From assembly GCF_044962685.1 (NCBI RefSeq), contig NZ_JBBKTX010000024.1, positions 5,333 to 69,332 of the forward strand: a stretch of 64,000 nucleotides of DNA. The letters run 5' to 3'. Both the position numbers and the translations under genes were made by a program. The first letter of the stretch is position 1; every line of letters starts with the position of its first letter. This DNA is from Oceanobacter antarcticus (GTDB lineage: Bacteria > Pseudomonadota > Gammaproteobacteria > Pseudomonadales > Oceanobacteraceae). Positions 35,530 to 45,304 of this stretch are shown piece by piece. The notes beneath the pieces are model-generated. The model searched no databases. It saw nothing but the letters and a program-made list of their open reading frames with translations, and was not told where the DNA came from.

Positions 35530-38500
35530 TGCTCATCCTCCAGCCGACGGTAATGCGCGACCAGCGGTTTCACCAGCCAGTCAAATCGTGCCAGCCACTC
35601 AGCTCGTTGCACTGGCTGTTCCAGCTGATCAGCCAGCGGCGGGAAACACCGCAGCATGGCCACCGACGCCAATTCACCAAATGCCTGTTCGGCGGCTTTA
35701 GCTACCACATCCGCTTGCTCATCCTCTTCAGCCTGAACCAATTGCCAGAGCAAATCCGGCAACAAGGGCTGAGGCTGGCACCAGCTACGTAAATAAAATG
35801 CCACGCAGGCCGCCAAAATTTCCCCGGCCTGTTGTTGTGACGGCGCCGTCAATTGGTGTCTCTCGACCTTCTTTTTACTGTCCAGACCCAACACCAGCGT
35901 ATGGGTAATGGCGTCGCCATGAACCCGTCGCGCCAATACCAGCTCCAGCCAGGCCGCCAATAGCTGTCTGCCGCGAATACCACCGGGCCGGTAACGGATC
36001 AACGTCGACCCGACACAATGGCCCAGCTCACCTTCGATTTGCCAGCACAGGGGAGAACTGGCGGGAAGCCGACCAGCTGCAAACAAACCGACCAGCTCAT
36101 CAGCAGCCAGTTCAACCGGTGTTACCAGTGCTCGACTGGCAATAGCCGTTGTATCTACACCAGCCTCTGCTGCGGTCTCTCGGGCAAGCCGTACCGCCTC
36201 GGTCAAAGGCAGCACCGAAGCCTGTAATTTTTGCGCCGTCAGTTGCCCCAACGCGTTCACCGGTAACTGGCCTAACGCCTGCAGACGCTCAAGGCGGCTG
36301 TTTTGGGCTTGCGGCTCTGGTTCTGACTCCGGTTCATGCGCCATGATTGTCTGCTCCCCCAACTGGCTGTCCAGCTCATCATTGCGATAAAGGTAGCGCT
36401 CCAGCTGATCCAGTCCAAAGGGTTCTTCTGCCGGGTGATCTTGCCAGTAAGGCGTCAGATTGGCGCGCAAGCGGCGCTTGAGAAAAAAATCCGCGTTGTT
36501 ATTCAACGCACTGACTATATCCGTCAGCTCAATCGCCACTCGCTCACCTTCATGCAGCGGCAGCAATTCTTCGGGTAGCGGCAAGATGCTGGACAGAAAG
36601 TCGCTTTCGGCGGTTGATGGTGACAGCGATTGATGACTGCCAGCCACCTTGGCCCACAGCGGATGGTAGCCAGTAATCCGATTGGCACTCATCGACTTGC
36701 TGACATTGGCAGCGGAGTCAGAATTGGTGGTATGGGCATCCAGCGGCAAATATACGCCAGCGCCAAAAGGTTGCAGCGGTATTTCTTCAATCAGCCACTG
36801 ACGCATGGCGCTGCGACTCTGCTGATGCGGTAATGACTGCTGCTGCGACAGGCAAAAGCTGTCGCAAATATAGTCCACCAGTTCACTGACCAGTACCGAA
36901 GGCTGTTGCTCGTTGTTCTCCCGCACGCCATGGCCACGAAAGCTGATGTACAAGTGTTGCTGCGCTGAAGTCACTGCTTCCAGAAACAGATAACGGTCAT
37001 CGTCGCGACGCGAGCGGTCACCGAGACGGCGTTGGCCAGAAGCCAGCAAATCAAAACCGACCGGAGGTACCCGCCGGGGATAATCAACGTCGTTCATCCC
37101 CAGTAAGCACACGACTTTGAACGGAATCGAGCGCATCGGCATCAGCGTACAGAAATTCACCGGCCCGGCCAGAAAGCGCTGCCAGCCACCTTGCTGCCCT
37201 AATTGTTCATTAAACCAGGCCCGCACCACTCGTCCGGACAGGGTGATGGCACTGGCACCACCATCTGTACCACCGTCCGCAGCTGACGGCGGGGTTGACG
37301 GTGATGCAGTTGTACCCGTATCGGTTGACGAACCCGCCACCACCGCGCTTTGTTCCAGCTCCTGCCGCCACAACATCAGCGCATCGCGCACCCGCTGCAG
37401 CGCACCGGCCTGCTGCTGTTGCTCCGCCAAACTGATGCCATCGGCGCGGCTGAAATCGGTACAAAAAAACTCATCCAGCAGCGCTGGCAAGTGGGTTAAC
37501 CAATCGGCCGGATCTGTTAACTGGCCAAGGGTATGCTGCCAGTATTCCAGAACATCGACAAAACCCAGCAATTTACCAAGTAATTCTGCACCGGTGCCTT
37601 CGACCGCCGCAATCGGCCAGTCACCTTGCCAACCCGGTGTGTACTGACTACCGGGCAATATTTCTGGAATCATCAAGCCCAGCAATAACTGGCGTAATCC
37701 CTTGCGCCAGCTGTTTTGCTCAAACACCGGCAAGCCAAGACGGCCACGCTGCGCGCCATCCAGACCCCAGCGAATATTCGCCCGCGCCAGCCAGTCCTTA
37801 ATGGTATCCAGCTCATTCTGGGCAATACCAAAACGGCCACGAATGGCTGCCACATCCAGCCAGTCTTGTACTTCAGTAATGGTCAGGCGACTTTCTGCCA
37901 ACCCCAGTAACGACAAGAAGGTTTCGATTAACGGGTTTTCCATCAATATCGACTGGTCGGCAATGGCCCAGGGGATCCGCAAACTGTTGCCACCAACGGA
38001 CTGATCGACACTGGCAAACACGGCATCGATATAAGGGGCATACGCATCGATATCCGGCACCATCACCACCACATCACGGGGGTTCAACTCTGGATGGCGG
38101 CTAAACCAGTTCAATAACTGATCGTGTAATCGCTGCACTTCACGCAGCGGGCTGTGGGCCGACACCAGCTTGAGGCTGTCGTCATCCGGCAGTACGATCT
38201 GTTTGAAACGACTGTGTTGCAATGCCTCAGCCGTAAATGCTGCCTGTTGGCGATCCTGCAATTCGAGAATATCGTGCTGTACGGATTGCAGCAGATTCAT
38301 TTTATCTAACGACTGATCAGTATCAACCCAGGCTTCGACATCCAATGCCAGCTCGGTATCGTGCACCAGTGTCAGAAAGTCTCGTCCCAACTGCCCCCAA
38401 CTGGCCAGTAGCGGATTGCCCCGATCGAGATAAGCCGCTGCTTCCGGTTGGCGCTGTAAAATTCGTAAGCGACGTCGATCATCAACAATATCGCCCCAGA

Positions 38501-39254
38501 AGTTACGGCACGGATTGAGCAGAAAAAAGTGCACTTCCACCACACTGGAAATAGCATCCAGCACCTGCCAGTAACTGCCTGGCAACGCCGCAATACCAAA
38601 TACGAACAACCGTTTTGGCAAATCGGCCAGCCGTTCGGGATAACGACGGACCAGCTCAGCCAACTGCTCCATCAACCGCGCCCGGTGAGCCAGACTGTGA
38701 CCCTGCTGCTCACTGTCGGCCACCAGTGCCCGCCAAACCACCGGTTGCCACGGATGACGGCTGACATCGGCACCTTCGATCTGATTCTCACCGGCCTCCC
38801 AAGCCAATAACCAATCCGGCCGATAGACCAGATACTGGTCAAACACATCAGCAATCGTCTGCGCCAGCTGATAACACTTGATGCCCTGCTCATCGTTATC
38901 GAGATAATGGGCAATCGCCTTGCACGGATGGTCATCATCTGCGCCAGCAACCAGGCCCGGCAGCAAGCGCATCAGTTTCCAGACCATCAATTGCTTGTCA
39001 AAATGGGAACGTTCCGGCAGATCCGGCCGCAGCCGATTAAACACTTGCCAGATAAAACTGAACGGCAACGGAAACTCCAGCTGCGCTGACACCCCCAGAC
39101 CTGCGGCGATGTTCAATTTGAGCCAATGTGCCATCCCCTGACTTTGCACCAGAATCGCCTCCCGCTCGAAGGGCGACGGCGGGTTTTGCTGCATCAACGA
39201 CAGCAAAATACCTTTCAGAACATCGAGATCATTGGAGTGGTAGAGTTTGAGCAT
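35526..39254 (-). CDS. recC: Exodeoxyribonuclease V gamma subunit
   Basis: RecC recognises Chi and splits the DNA strands to RecB and RecD. At 1242 residues it is about 120 longer than E. coli RecC. The start MLKLYHSNDLDVLKGILL matches the family, as do ILVQSQGMAHWLKLNIA, FPLPFSFIWQVF and KVVCLLGMNDVDYPRR. It is the first gene of recC-recB-recD; the ptrA gene found between recC and recB in enterobacteria is absent. Some low-complexity stretches (for example near residues 640-670) account for part of the extra length. Confidence 0.95.
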   Translation of the reverse strand: MLKLYHSNDLDVLKGILLSLMQQNPPSPFEREAILVQSQGMAHWLKLNIAAGLGVSAQLEFPLPFSFIWQVFNRLRPDLPERSHFDKQLMVWKLMRLLPGLVAGADDDHPCKAIAHYLDNDEQGIKCYQLAQTIADVFDQYLVYRPDWLLAWEAGENQIEGADVSRHPWQPVVWRALVADSEQQGHSLAHRARLMEQLAELVRRYPERLADLPKRLFVFGIAALPGSYWQVLDAISSVVEVHFFLLNPCRNFWGDIVDDRRRLRILQRQPEAAAYLDRGNPLLASWGQLGRDFLTLVHDTELALDVEAWVDTDQSLDKMNLLQSVQHDILELQDRQQAAFTAEALQHSRFKQIVLPDDDSLKLVSAHSPLREVQRLHDQLLNWFSRHPELNPRDVVVMVPDIDAYAPYIDAVFASVDQSVGGNSLRIPWAIADQSILMENPLIETFLSLLGLAESRLTITEVQDWLDVAAIRGRFGIAQNELDTIKDWLARANIRWGLDGAQRGRLGLPVFEQNSWRKGLRQLLLGLMIPEILPGSQYTPGWQGDWPIAAVEGTGAELLGKLLGFVDVLEYWQHTLGQLTDPADWLTHLPALLDEFFCTDFSRADGISLAEQQQQAGALQRVRDALMLWRQELEQSAVVAGSSTDTGTTASPSTPPSAADGGTDGGASAITLSGRVVRAWFNEQLGQQGGWQRFLAGPVNFCTLMPMRSIPFKVVCLLGMNDVDYPRRVPPVGFDLLASGQRRLGDRSRRDDDRYLFLEAVTSAQQHLYISFRGHGVRENNEQQPSVLVSELVDYICDSFCLSQQQSLPHQQSRSAMRQWLIEEIPLQPFGAGVYLPLDAHTTNSDSAANVSKSMSANRITGYHPLWAKVAGSHQSLSPSTAESDFLSSILPLPEELLPLHEGERVAIELTDIVSALNNNADFFLKRRLRANLTPYWQDHPAEEPFGLDQLERYLYRNDELDSQLGEQTIMAHEPESEPEPQAQNSRLERLQALGQLPVNALGQLTAQKLQASVLPLTEAVRLARETAAEAGVDTTAIASRALVTPVELAADELVGLFAAGRLPASSPLCWQIEGELGHCVGSTLIRYRPGGIRGRQLLAAWLELVLARRVHGDAITHTLVLGLDSKKKVERHQLTAPSQQQAGEILAACVAFYLRSWCQPQPLLPDLLWQLVQAEEDEQADVVAKAAEQAFGELASVAMLRCFPPLADQLEQPVQRAEWLARFDWLVKPLVAHYRRLEDEQ

Positions 39255-39440
39255 GCAATCCGTTACCTGATGACCAACAAAAATGTCATTCTAACAGGGA
39301 CAGCCAGATTCACCGTCGGGCAAATTGCCTGCTACCTGACGGACGGTGCGGTCAGTTTGTTGGACGACTCGACAGCAACCTGATTGGCCATTATCTTCGC
39401 TGTCGCACTTTAATAACCAACCTCTCTTCAGGGATACGCC

Positions 39441-40127
39441 ATGCCGAGCAGAATGGATGCCTATACCGAAAAACAGCGTGGGATCTATTACAACGCCTTC
39501 CGCCAGCCAATGGCACAACCTGAACTACAACTAACCGGGGCCAATCCACCAGCAGACAGCGGCCTGTTGCTGATATTACGCTACCCCGACGCCCTGACCC
39601 GGTTACTGGCCCAGGCCAGCAGCACCATCGGCAATGTGATTCCTGCCATTCCCTATGCCGCCGACAACCTGCATACCACCCTGGCAACCGGCAGCAAACT
39701 GACCCAAAGCACGGAAAACGAAGCCAATGCCTTGGAGATTCAGGTCAATAACTGGTTTATGAACCACGCCCTGCCGCTGACACAAACCAGACTCGACAGC
39801 ATCTCCATCACCTTCACCGACTGGCTTTTCAACAGCAACACCCTGATTGCCGCCAGCAAAGCCAATGCCGGATTCTGGCAACTGGCCGAGCAACTGGTCG
39901 ACAGCGCCAATCGGGCTGATATCGCACTGAGCATGCCCTGGGGCAGCCATATTACCGTCTCCCGTTTTCTCGCCGAACAACAATCGGCTGATAGTATTCG
40001 GGCAACCATTCGGGGTTTGCCACCCCTACCCTGGACGCCCGTTTCACCCTGCGGTGTTGAACTGGTGCGTTTTCACTGTGATGCCCGAGGGTTTCGTTTT
40101 TTTCGCCGTGAAGACTGGTCTTGCTGA
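39441..40127 (+). CDS. 2H-phosphoesterase-like protein
   Basis: 228 residues, not assigned to a characterised family. Two H-x-T motifs, NLHTTLAT (His78, Thr80) and SHITVSRF (His170, Thr172), are spaced about 92 residues apart with strand-like flanks, as in the 2H phosphoesterase superfamily (2'-5' RNA ligase / cyclic phosphodiesterase). Such enzymes act on 2',3'-cyclic phosphates or 2'-5' linkages in RNA or nucleotides; the substrate here is unknown. It is divergent from recC and stands alone. AGGGATACGCC precedes the ATG. Confidence 0.6.
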   Translation: MPSRMDAYTEKQRGIYYNAFRQPMAQPELQLTGANPPADSGLLLILRYPDALTRLLAQASSTIGNVIPAIPYAADNLHTTLATGSKLTQSTENEANALEIQVNNWFMNHALPLTQTRLDSISITFTDWLFNSNTLIAASKANAGFWQLAEQLVDSANRADIALSMPWGSHITVSRFLAEQQSADSIRATIRGLPPLPWTPVSPCGVELVRFHCDARGFRFFRREDWSC

Positions 40128-40289
40128 TACTCATCAGGCTATCAGTGCCATGCAAAAAATCTGATAATTCAATGCGACATACGGTGTATATTCGCTCTCA
40201 AGCTGTGAACAGCATGACCGCAGTCACCCTCACCCAATCACAGGGTGACAACAGAAGGGTGCATCTGAAAATATAGCGCGCGATAAAAG

Positions 40290-40401
40290 GACAAGGCAAA
40301 AATCGACGAAAAAGCGCACGCTTGCGTTAGAGCGACGCAGGAAGCCAAAGCCGAGTGTATGAGTGATGCATGAGTATTTTGAGTCGATGTTTAACGCCGT
40401 C
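40290..40401. repeat. Intergenic imperfect palindromic element
   Basis: The left arm GACAAGGCAAAAATCGAC (40290-40307) and right arm GTCGATGTTTAACGCCGTC (40383-40401) are imperfect inverted repeats around a 75-nt core that itself has internal repeats of GCG and GATG. It fills most of the 336-bp gap before the thioesterase gene, and I see no real gene there. It looks like a dispersed intergenic element, but only one copy is in this window. Confidence 0.5.
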
Positions 40402-40463
40402 ATGTCGAGCGCAATCATTTATAGATGTGCCCAGAACCATTCAGAACGGGGAAATATAACACC

Positions 40464-40889
40464 ATGACAGAGGTTACCCGTGGTCGGCTGACCACTCGCA
40501 CCATCGCCATGCCAAGCGACACCAATCCTGCCGGAGATATCTTCGGAGGCTGGGTACTCTCCCAAATGGACATCGCAGCCGGTATTTGTGCCGGTCAGCG
40601 CGCACAAGGGCGCGTGGTGACCGTCGCCGTTGACAGCATGAGTTTTATTCGTCCCGTCAAGGTCGGCGATATACTCGGCGTCTACACCGAAGTGGCCCAC
40701 AGCGGCCGTACTTCCATGAAAATACACGTCGAAGCCTGGGTACGCCGTGGGCGCATAGGACAACGAGAAAAAGTCACCGAAGCGACGTTCAAATTTGTCT
40801 CTATTGACGACGACGGCGCACCAACGCCTATTCCGGATGAAAAAGACCTGCCCAAATACGTATTGGAAAACGGCAACTGCGAATTCTGA
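40464..40889 (+). CDS. Hotdog-fold acyl-CoA thioesterase (YciA-like)
   Basis: 141 residues with the single hotdog domain of YciA: TIAMPSDTNPAGDIFGGWVL (about residues 13-32, active-site Asn/Asp region), then VAVDSMSFIRPVKVGDILGVY and the closing strand EATFKFVSID. YciA hydrolyses a wide range of acyl-CoAs in the cytosol. The start is the ATG at 40464, giving MTEVTRGRL; a longer frame begins inside the preceding repeat. A downstream palindrome follows. Confidence 0.9.
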   Translation: MTEVTRGRLTTRTIAMPSDTNPAGDIFGGWVLSQMDIAAGICAGQRAQGRVVTVAVDSMSFIRPVKVGDILGVYTEVAHSGRTSMKIHVEAWVRRGRIGQREKVTEATFKFVSIDDDGAPTPIPDEKDLPKYVLENGNCEF

Positions 40890-40901
40890 TTTTTTGCGTC
40901 T

Positions 40902-40943
40902 TGTTTGTAGCAGCACACTATGGTGCCTGTGCCGCTACAAACA
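40902..40943. other. Interrupted hairpin between convergent genes
   Basis: TGTTTGTAGC (40902-40911) pairs with GCTACAAACA (40934-40943), with an inner GCACA / TGTGC stem. It lies 12 nt after the thioesterase stop and may act as a terminator or 3'-end stabiliser for either strand, though no T-run follows. Confidence 0.45.
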
Positions 40944-41027
40944 GATTATTATTCTTGCGCTTGGCCCACGCCTGATAACATCACGCTAATATCACTGAGA
41001 TTCTCAAAAAACAGCAACATTGGCTAT

Positions 41028-41549
41028 TCAGATATTGTCGCTGGCGGTATCGGTATTTTCATCGGTATCCTGCTGATACTCACTGGTATCACCAGGCCGT
41101 AACTGACGCTGCATGCCCATCAGGAAGTTGCGTAATATCTGATCCTTGCATTCGCGGTAATGCCTATGACCCGGTTTGCGGAAAAAAGCACTCAACTCAG
41201 GCTTGCTTAAACGAAAACCAACCACCTGCAAGGTTTCGAGAATATCTTCTGCCTTCATATCCAGCGCAATACGTAATTTTCGCAAGATCATATTATTATT
41301 CAAACGCACATCCAGCTCAGGCTGAATGCCATCCAGCTTACCGCGTCGGGTATTGATAAAACCGTTTAAAAAAGCTGCCAGATCGGTATCCGTGGCTTCC
41401 CTATAGGATTCATCACCTTCCTTTTTTAACCAGCCAGAGACCTGCTCTTTGGTAACGGTGTAATCTGCAGCGGCAAATATGTCCACCATCAGAGAATCTT
41501 TAAGGTCGAAAGTATATCGAATACGGCGAAAGACATCGTTATTGGTCAA
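41028..41549 (-). CDS. DUF1456 family protein (YehS-like)
   Basis: 173 residues with two copies of the DUF1456 unit: TNNDVFRRIRYTFDLKDSLM with VSGWLKKEGDESY in the first, and NNNMILRKLRIALDMKAEDI with LSAFFRKPGHRHYREC in the second. E. coli YehS has the same two-repeat build; function unknown. The start is a TTG at 41549, where family homology begins and AGGA lies six bases upstream. The acidic C-terminal tail is variable. It is divergent from trhO. Confidence 0.85.
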   Translation of the reverse strand: MTNNDVFRRIRYTFDLKDSLMVDIFAAADYTVTKEQVSGWLKKEGDESYREATDTDLAAFLNGFINTRRGKLDGIQPELDVRLNNNMILRKLRIALDMKAEDILETLQVVGFRLSKPELSAFFRKPGHRHYRECKDQILRNFLMGMQRQLRPGDTSEYQQDTDENTDTASDNI

Positions 41550-41723
41550 AGTAAATCCTGTTGTGTCAGAAGCGGCGGAGTCATTACAGCCTGCCGGAAT
41601 TGTACAATTCTAGCAGAATCAGCCAACCACAGGACGCATTAACACGGCCACAGGTGATTTTTAAGCCACCGGTTTTTAGTGACAGCTCGTACCAACGCGA
41701 CTGAAATAGCGCTGATTTTTTTG

Positions 41724-41729
41724 TATACT
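41724..41729 (+). promoter_or_regulatory. Candidate -10 of the trhO promoter
   Basis: TATACT at 41724-41729, 56 nt before the trhO ATG, following a T-run. The matching -35 (ACTGAA about 18 bp upstream) is weak. Confidence 0.35.
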
Positions 41730-41784
41730 CCGCGCCCCGAAAATCATCACGCTCCGGTTTTACGTTCCGGGCAGCGAGGACACC

Positions 41785-42801
41785 ATGACACTTTCCCCTG
41801 TCTCCAGTGAGACTCCGGCAAACGGCCCCTTTGTAGTCTGCGCCATGTACAAGTTTGTAACCCTCGACAACGTCGAAGCACTGCGTCAGCCGCTACTCGA
41901 CGCCATGCTCAAGCTGAACGTCAAAGGCACACTGCTGCTGGCTAACGAAGGCATCAACGGCACCGTGGCGGGTAGCCGTGAAGCCATCGACGGCCTGCTG
42001 GCTTATCTGCGTCAGGATCAACGCCTGACCAATATTGGCTGCAAAGAATCCTACGACGATGAACAACCCTTCTACCGTACCAAGGTCAAACTCAAAAAAG
42101 AGATTGTGACGATGGGTGTCGAAGGCATCGACCCCAAACGTGTCGTCGGCACCTACGTCAAACCGCAAGAATGGAACGCGCTGATTGCCGACCCGGAAGT
42201 CTTGCTGGTTGATACCCGCAACGACTACGAAGTCGGCATCGGTACCTTCAAGGGCGCATTAGACCCAAACACCAAAACCTTCCGCGAATTCCCCCAATAT
42301 GTGAAGGAAAACCTCGACCCGGAAAAACACAAGAAAATCGCCATGTTCTGCACCGGCGGCATACGCTGTGAAAAGTCCACCGCCTACCTGAAAGAACAGG
42401 GTTTTGACGAGGTCTACCACCTCGAAGGCGGTATTCTGAAATACTTGGAAGAAGTGCCTGAAGAAGACACCCTGTGGGAAGGCGAATGCTTTGTCTTCGA
42501 CAATCGCGTGACGGTTAACCATAAACTGGAAAAAGGCGAATTCGACCAGTGTCATGCCTGTCGCCGCCCAATCACCGAAGCCGACAAACAGTCGGAACAT
42601 TACCTGCAGGGCGTTAGTTGCCACTTCTGTATTGATGAATATTCAGACCAGCAACGCGACCGTTTCCGCCAGCGCGAACATCAGATGCAACTGGCCAAAC
42701 AACGCGGCGAAGAACACCTGGGGAACGACCTGCAAGACATCATCGAACGGCGCCGTCAGGAAAAACTGGCTTTCAAGGAACAGCAGCGGCAACAAGATTA
42801 A
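41785..42801 (+). CDS. trhO: tRNA uridine(34) hydroxylase (rhodanese family, YceA)
   Basis: TrhO hydroxylates U34 of certain tRNAs to form 5-hydroxyuridine, a step toward wobble modifications. The 338 residues show the N-terminal acylphosphatase-like domain (NVKGTLLLANEGINGTVAG), the rhodanese domain with VDTRNDYEVGIGTFKGA and the catalytic Cys in FCTGGIRCEKSTAYL, and a C-terminal cysteine cluster (CHACRRP, CHFCID) that probably binds zinc. GCGAGGACACC precedes the ATG. Confidence 0.93.
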   Translation: MTLSPVSSETPANGPFVVCAMYKFVTLDNVEALRQPLLDAMLKLNVKGTLLLANEGINGTVAGSREAIDGLLAYLRQDQRLTNIGCKESYDDEQPFYRTKVKLKKEIVTMGVEGIDPKRVVGTYVKPQEWNALIADPEVLLVDTRNDYEVGIGTFKGALDPNTKTFREFPQYVKENLDPEKHKKIAMFCTGGIRCEKSTAYLKEQGFDEVYHLEGGILKYLEEVPEEDTLWEGECFVFDNRVTVNHKLEKGEFDQCHACRRPITEADKQSEHYLQGVSCHFCIDEYSDQQRDRFRQREHQMQLAKQRGEEHLGNDLQDIIERRRQEKLAFKEQQRQQD

Positions 42802-42867
42802 GACGTGCGCCGAGAGCATGGGCCAGAGATTTGACAGTACCACACACGCGAAAACACCCGGCTCCTT

Positions 42868-44046
42868 TCAAGTCAGCTCTTTAATCGCTGCGGTGATGCC
42901 TTCTACACTGAGTGGATACATACGGTTTTCCATCAGCTGCTGAATCATACCGAGCGAGCCATAAGGCCCCCACCATTGTTGCGGTGTGGGGTTAAGCCAG
43001 GCGACGTGAGGGAACTGCCGGGTAATGCGTTGTAGCCAGACCGCTCCGGCTTCGTCATTGTAATGTTCAACGCTGCCACCCACATGAGTCACTTCATAGG
43101 GGGCCATGCTGGCGTCGCCGACGAAAATGATTTTGTAGTCGTTGCCGTATTTGTGCAAGACGTCCCAGGTGCTGATACGTTCCTGGTGGCGGCGGTTATT
43201 GTTGCGCCACACCGATTCATACAGACAGTTATGGAAGTAGAAGCTTTCCATGTGTTTGAACTCGGCACGGGCGGCGGAAAAGAGTTCTTCACAAGCGCGG
43301 ATATGTTCATCCATGGAGCCGCCGACGTCAAAGAAGAGCAGGACTTTGATGGCGTTATGGCGTTCGGGCACCAGCTTGAGATCAAGGTAACCAGCGTTCT
43401 GGGCGGTAGCGCGGATGGTGTCGTCAAGGTCGAGCTGGTCAGCCGCACCCTGGCGGGCGAATTTACGCAGTCGGCGCAGCGCCACCTTGACGTTACGAAT
43501 GCCCAACTCGATGCTGTCGTCGAGGTTGCGGTAGTTGCGTTCTTCCCACACTTTAACGGCTTTGCGATGGCGGCTTTCGCCCTGTTCTATACGTATGCCT
43601 TCAGGATTGTAGCCAAACGCGCCAAAGGCTGAAGTACCGCCAGTGCCGATGTTCTTGCTGCCACCCTGATGACGCTTGGTCTGGTTTTCCAGTCGCTCCC
43701 GCAAGGCTTCGAGTATTTTATCGAGGCTGCCCAGCCCTTGCACTTCGGCTTTCTGGGCTTCGGTCATCACCCGTTCCATTTCCTTGCGCAACCAGTCTTC
43801 GGGCAGGTTCAATTCGTCGAGAGCACCCGAAAAGGACTCCAGTCCACTGAAGTAGGTGGCAAAGGCGCGGTCAAAACGATCGTAGTACTTTTCGTCTTTC
43901 ACCAGACAGAGCCGTGCCAGCGCGTAGAACTCATCGGCGTCGGCGAACACCAGGCCGTGTTGCAACGCCCGCAGCAGATCGAGGTATTCTCGTACTGACG
44001 CCGGAACACCGGAGGCCCTGACCACCTGGAAGAAATCAATCAGCAC
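42868..44046 (-). CDS. VWA-domain protein (CoxE-like), partner of a MoxR ATPase
   Basis: 392 residues with an N-terminal helical CoxE-type region and a C-terminal von Willebrand A domain from about residue 225. The metal-site motif is FFDVGGSMDEH (D-x-G-x-S), and YFHNCLYESVW and IIFVGDASMAPYE follow. Such proteins pair with MoxR AAA+ ATPases in chaperone-like assembly of protein complexes or cofactor insertion; the client here is unknown. The start is GTG at 44046, with GGAG six bases upstream, 2 nt after the MoxR stop, so the two genes are coupled. Confidence 0.85.
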   Translation of the reverse strand: MLIDFFQVVRASGVPASVREYLDLLRALQHGLVFADADEFYALARLCLVKDEKYYDRFDRAFATYFSGLESFSGALDELNLPEDWLRKEMERVMTEAQKAEVQGLGSLDKILEALRERLENQTKRHQGGSKNIGTGGTSAFGAFGYNPEGIRIEQGESRHRKAVKVWEERNYRNLDDSIELGIRNVKVALRRLRKFARQGAADQLDLDDTIRATAQNAGYLDLKLVPERHNAIKVLLFFDVGGSMDEHIRACEELFSAARAEFKHMESFYFHNCLYESVWRNNNRRHQERISTWDVLHKYGNDYKIIFVGDASMAPYEVTHVGGSVEHYNDEAGAVWLQRITRQFPHVAWLNPTPQQWWGPYGSLGMIQQLMENRMYPLSVEGITAAIKELT

Positions 44047-44048
44047 AA

Positions 44049-44921
44049 TCAGCTCCGGCGGCGGCTCATAAAGGCAAGTTTTTCTAACAGCTGTACGTCT
44101 TGCTCGTTTTTCACCAGCGCACCGTGTAATGGCGGAATCGCCTGGGTACCTTGCTTGTTTTGCAGGGCATCGAGGCCAATGTCGTCGGCCAGCAGCAATT
44201 TGAGCCAGTCGATCATTTCCGAGGTGGACGGTTTTTTCTTCAGACCTGGCACCTTACGCAGGTCAAAGAACACATCCAGTGCCGTGCTGACCAACGCTTG
44301 CTTGATGTTGTCGAAGTGCACATCAACAATGCGTTGCATGGTGTCGCGATCAGGGAAGTCGATGTAGTGGAAAAAGCAACGCCGCAGGAAGGCATCGGGC
44401 AGTTCTTTTTCGTTATTGCTGGTGATCAGAATAATGGGCCGATGCCTGGCCACCACCTTTTCCTGAGTCTCGTAGACAAAAAACTCCATTTTATCGAGTT
44501 CGAGCAACAGGTCGTTGGGGAATTCAATGTCGGCCTTGTCGATTTCATCAATCAGCAACACCACAGGTTTATCAGCGTCAAAGGCTTCCCAGAGTTTGCC
44601 CTTCACAATGTAATTACGAATGTCCTGTACCTGGTCGGAACCCAGCTGTGAATCGCGTAGCCGCGATACGGCGTCGTACTCATACAAGCCCTGATGCGCC
44701 CGAGTGGTACTTTTGATGTGCCATTGAATCAGCTCAGTGCCCAGTGCATCGGCCAATTGTTCCGCCAGCATGGTTTTACCGGTGCCCGGCTCGCCTTTTA
44801 ACAGCAGGGGTTTTTGCAGGGTAATCGCCGCATTGACCGCCATTTGCAGTTGCGGGGTGGCGATGTAGTCGCTTGTACCCTCAAAACGGGTACGCGTAGA
44901 ACTAGAGCGGGGATCAGTCAT
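44049..44921 (-). CDS. MoxR-family AAA+ ATPase
   Basis: 290 residues with AAA+ motifs: Walker A GEPGTGKTMLAEQLA (about 42-56), Walker B PVVLLIDEIDKAD (about 119-131), sensor 1 PIILITSNNEKELPDAFLRRC with the arginine finger, and a helical lid. MoxR ATPases work with VWA proteins, as encoded immediately downstream, to remodel or activate target complexes. GGAGAGTTTGC precedes the ATG. It is first in the two-gene unit. Confidence 0.9.
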   Translation of the reverse strand: MTDPRSSSTRTRFEGTSDYIATPQLQMAVNAAITLQKPLLLKGEPGTGKTMLAEQLADALGTELIQWHIKSTTRAHQGLYEYDAVSRLRDSQLGSDQVQDIRNYIVKGKLWEAFDADKPVVLLIDEIDKADIEFPNDLLLELDKMEFFVYETQEKVVARHRPIILITSNNEKELPDAFLRRCFFHYIDFPDRDTMQRIVDVHFDNIKQALVSTALDVFFDLRKVPGLKKKPSTSEMIDWLKLLLADDIGLDALQNKQGTQAIPPLHGALVKNEQDVQLLEKLAFMSRRRS

Positions 44922-45218
44922 GCAAACTCTCCGGGGTTTTCAGACTCCGCAGTATAAAAATACCGGCTGCTGTTGGAAAGGGTCTATCAACCAAATGGAA
45001 AACATCCAATAAACACCATTCTGTCATCACGCTTTTGGGGGTCAGCCAAAACGCCCCTGTATACCACCCTCCGTGCCAGCCAACGCCACGCTGACGTCCA
45101 TCAGGACAGCGGACATCTTTACGATTTAAAAACGTCGTACCCAGCGGCTACTCATTTATATGTGACAAACGCCAGCCCAACCCGCCTCGGGGACGGTGTC
45201 GAATGTCGAAGATCCACT

Positions 45219-45236
45219 TTGTCATGTAAATGTCAC
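45219..45236 (+). promoter_or_regulatory. Predicted Pho box upstream of the Na/Pi symporter
   Basis: TTGTCAT-GTAA-ATGTCAC consists of two 7-bp direct half-sites separated by 4 bp, matching the PhoB box (consensus CTGTCAT-N4-CTGTCAT) at 11 of 14 half-site bases by eye. It lies 68 nt before the symporter ATG. A second weaker GTCAC half-site occurs on the opposite strand near 45161. The remainder of the 383-bp gap back to the MoxR gene shows no gene. Confidence 0.65.
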
Positions 45237-45304
45237 ATTTATCGGAGACCATGCCCGATTTTCCTGAACCAGGATAAAACCAACCGGATGAGCCATCGCC
45301 CTGT

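Noticed and set aside
40230..40418. 62-codon minus-strand frame in the intergenic repeat
   Set aside because: Coincides with a palindromic element; likely spurious.
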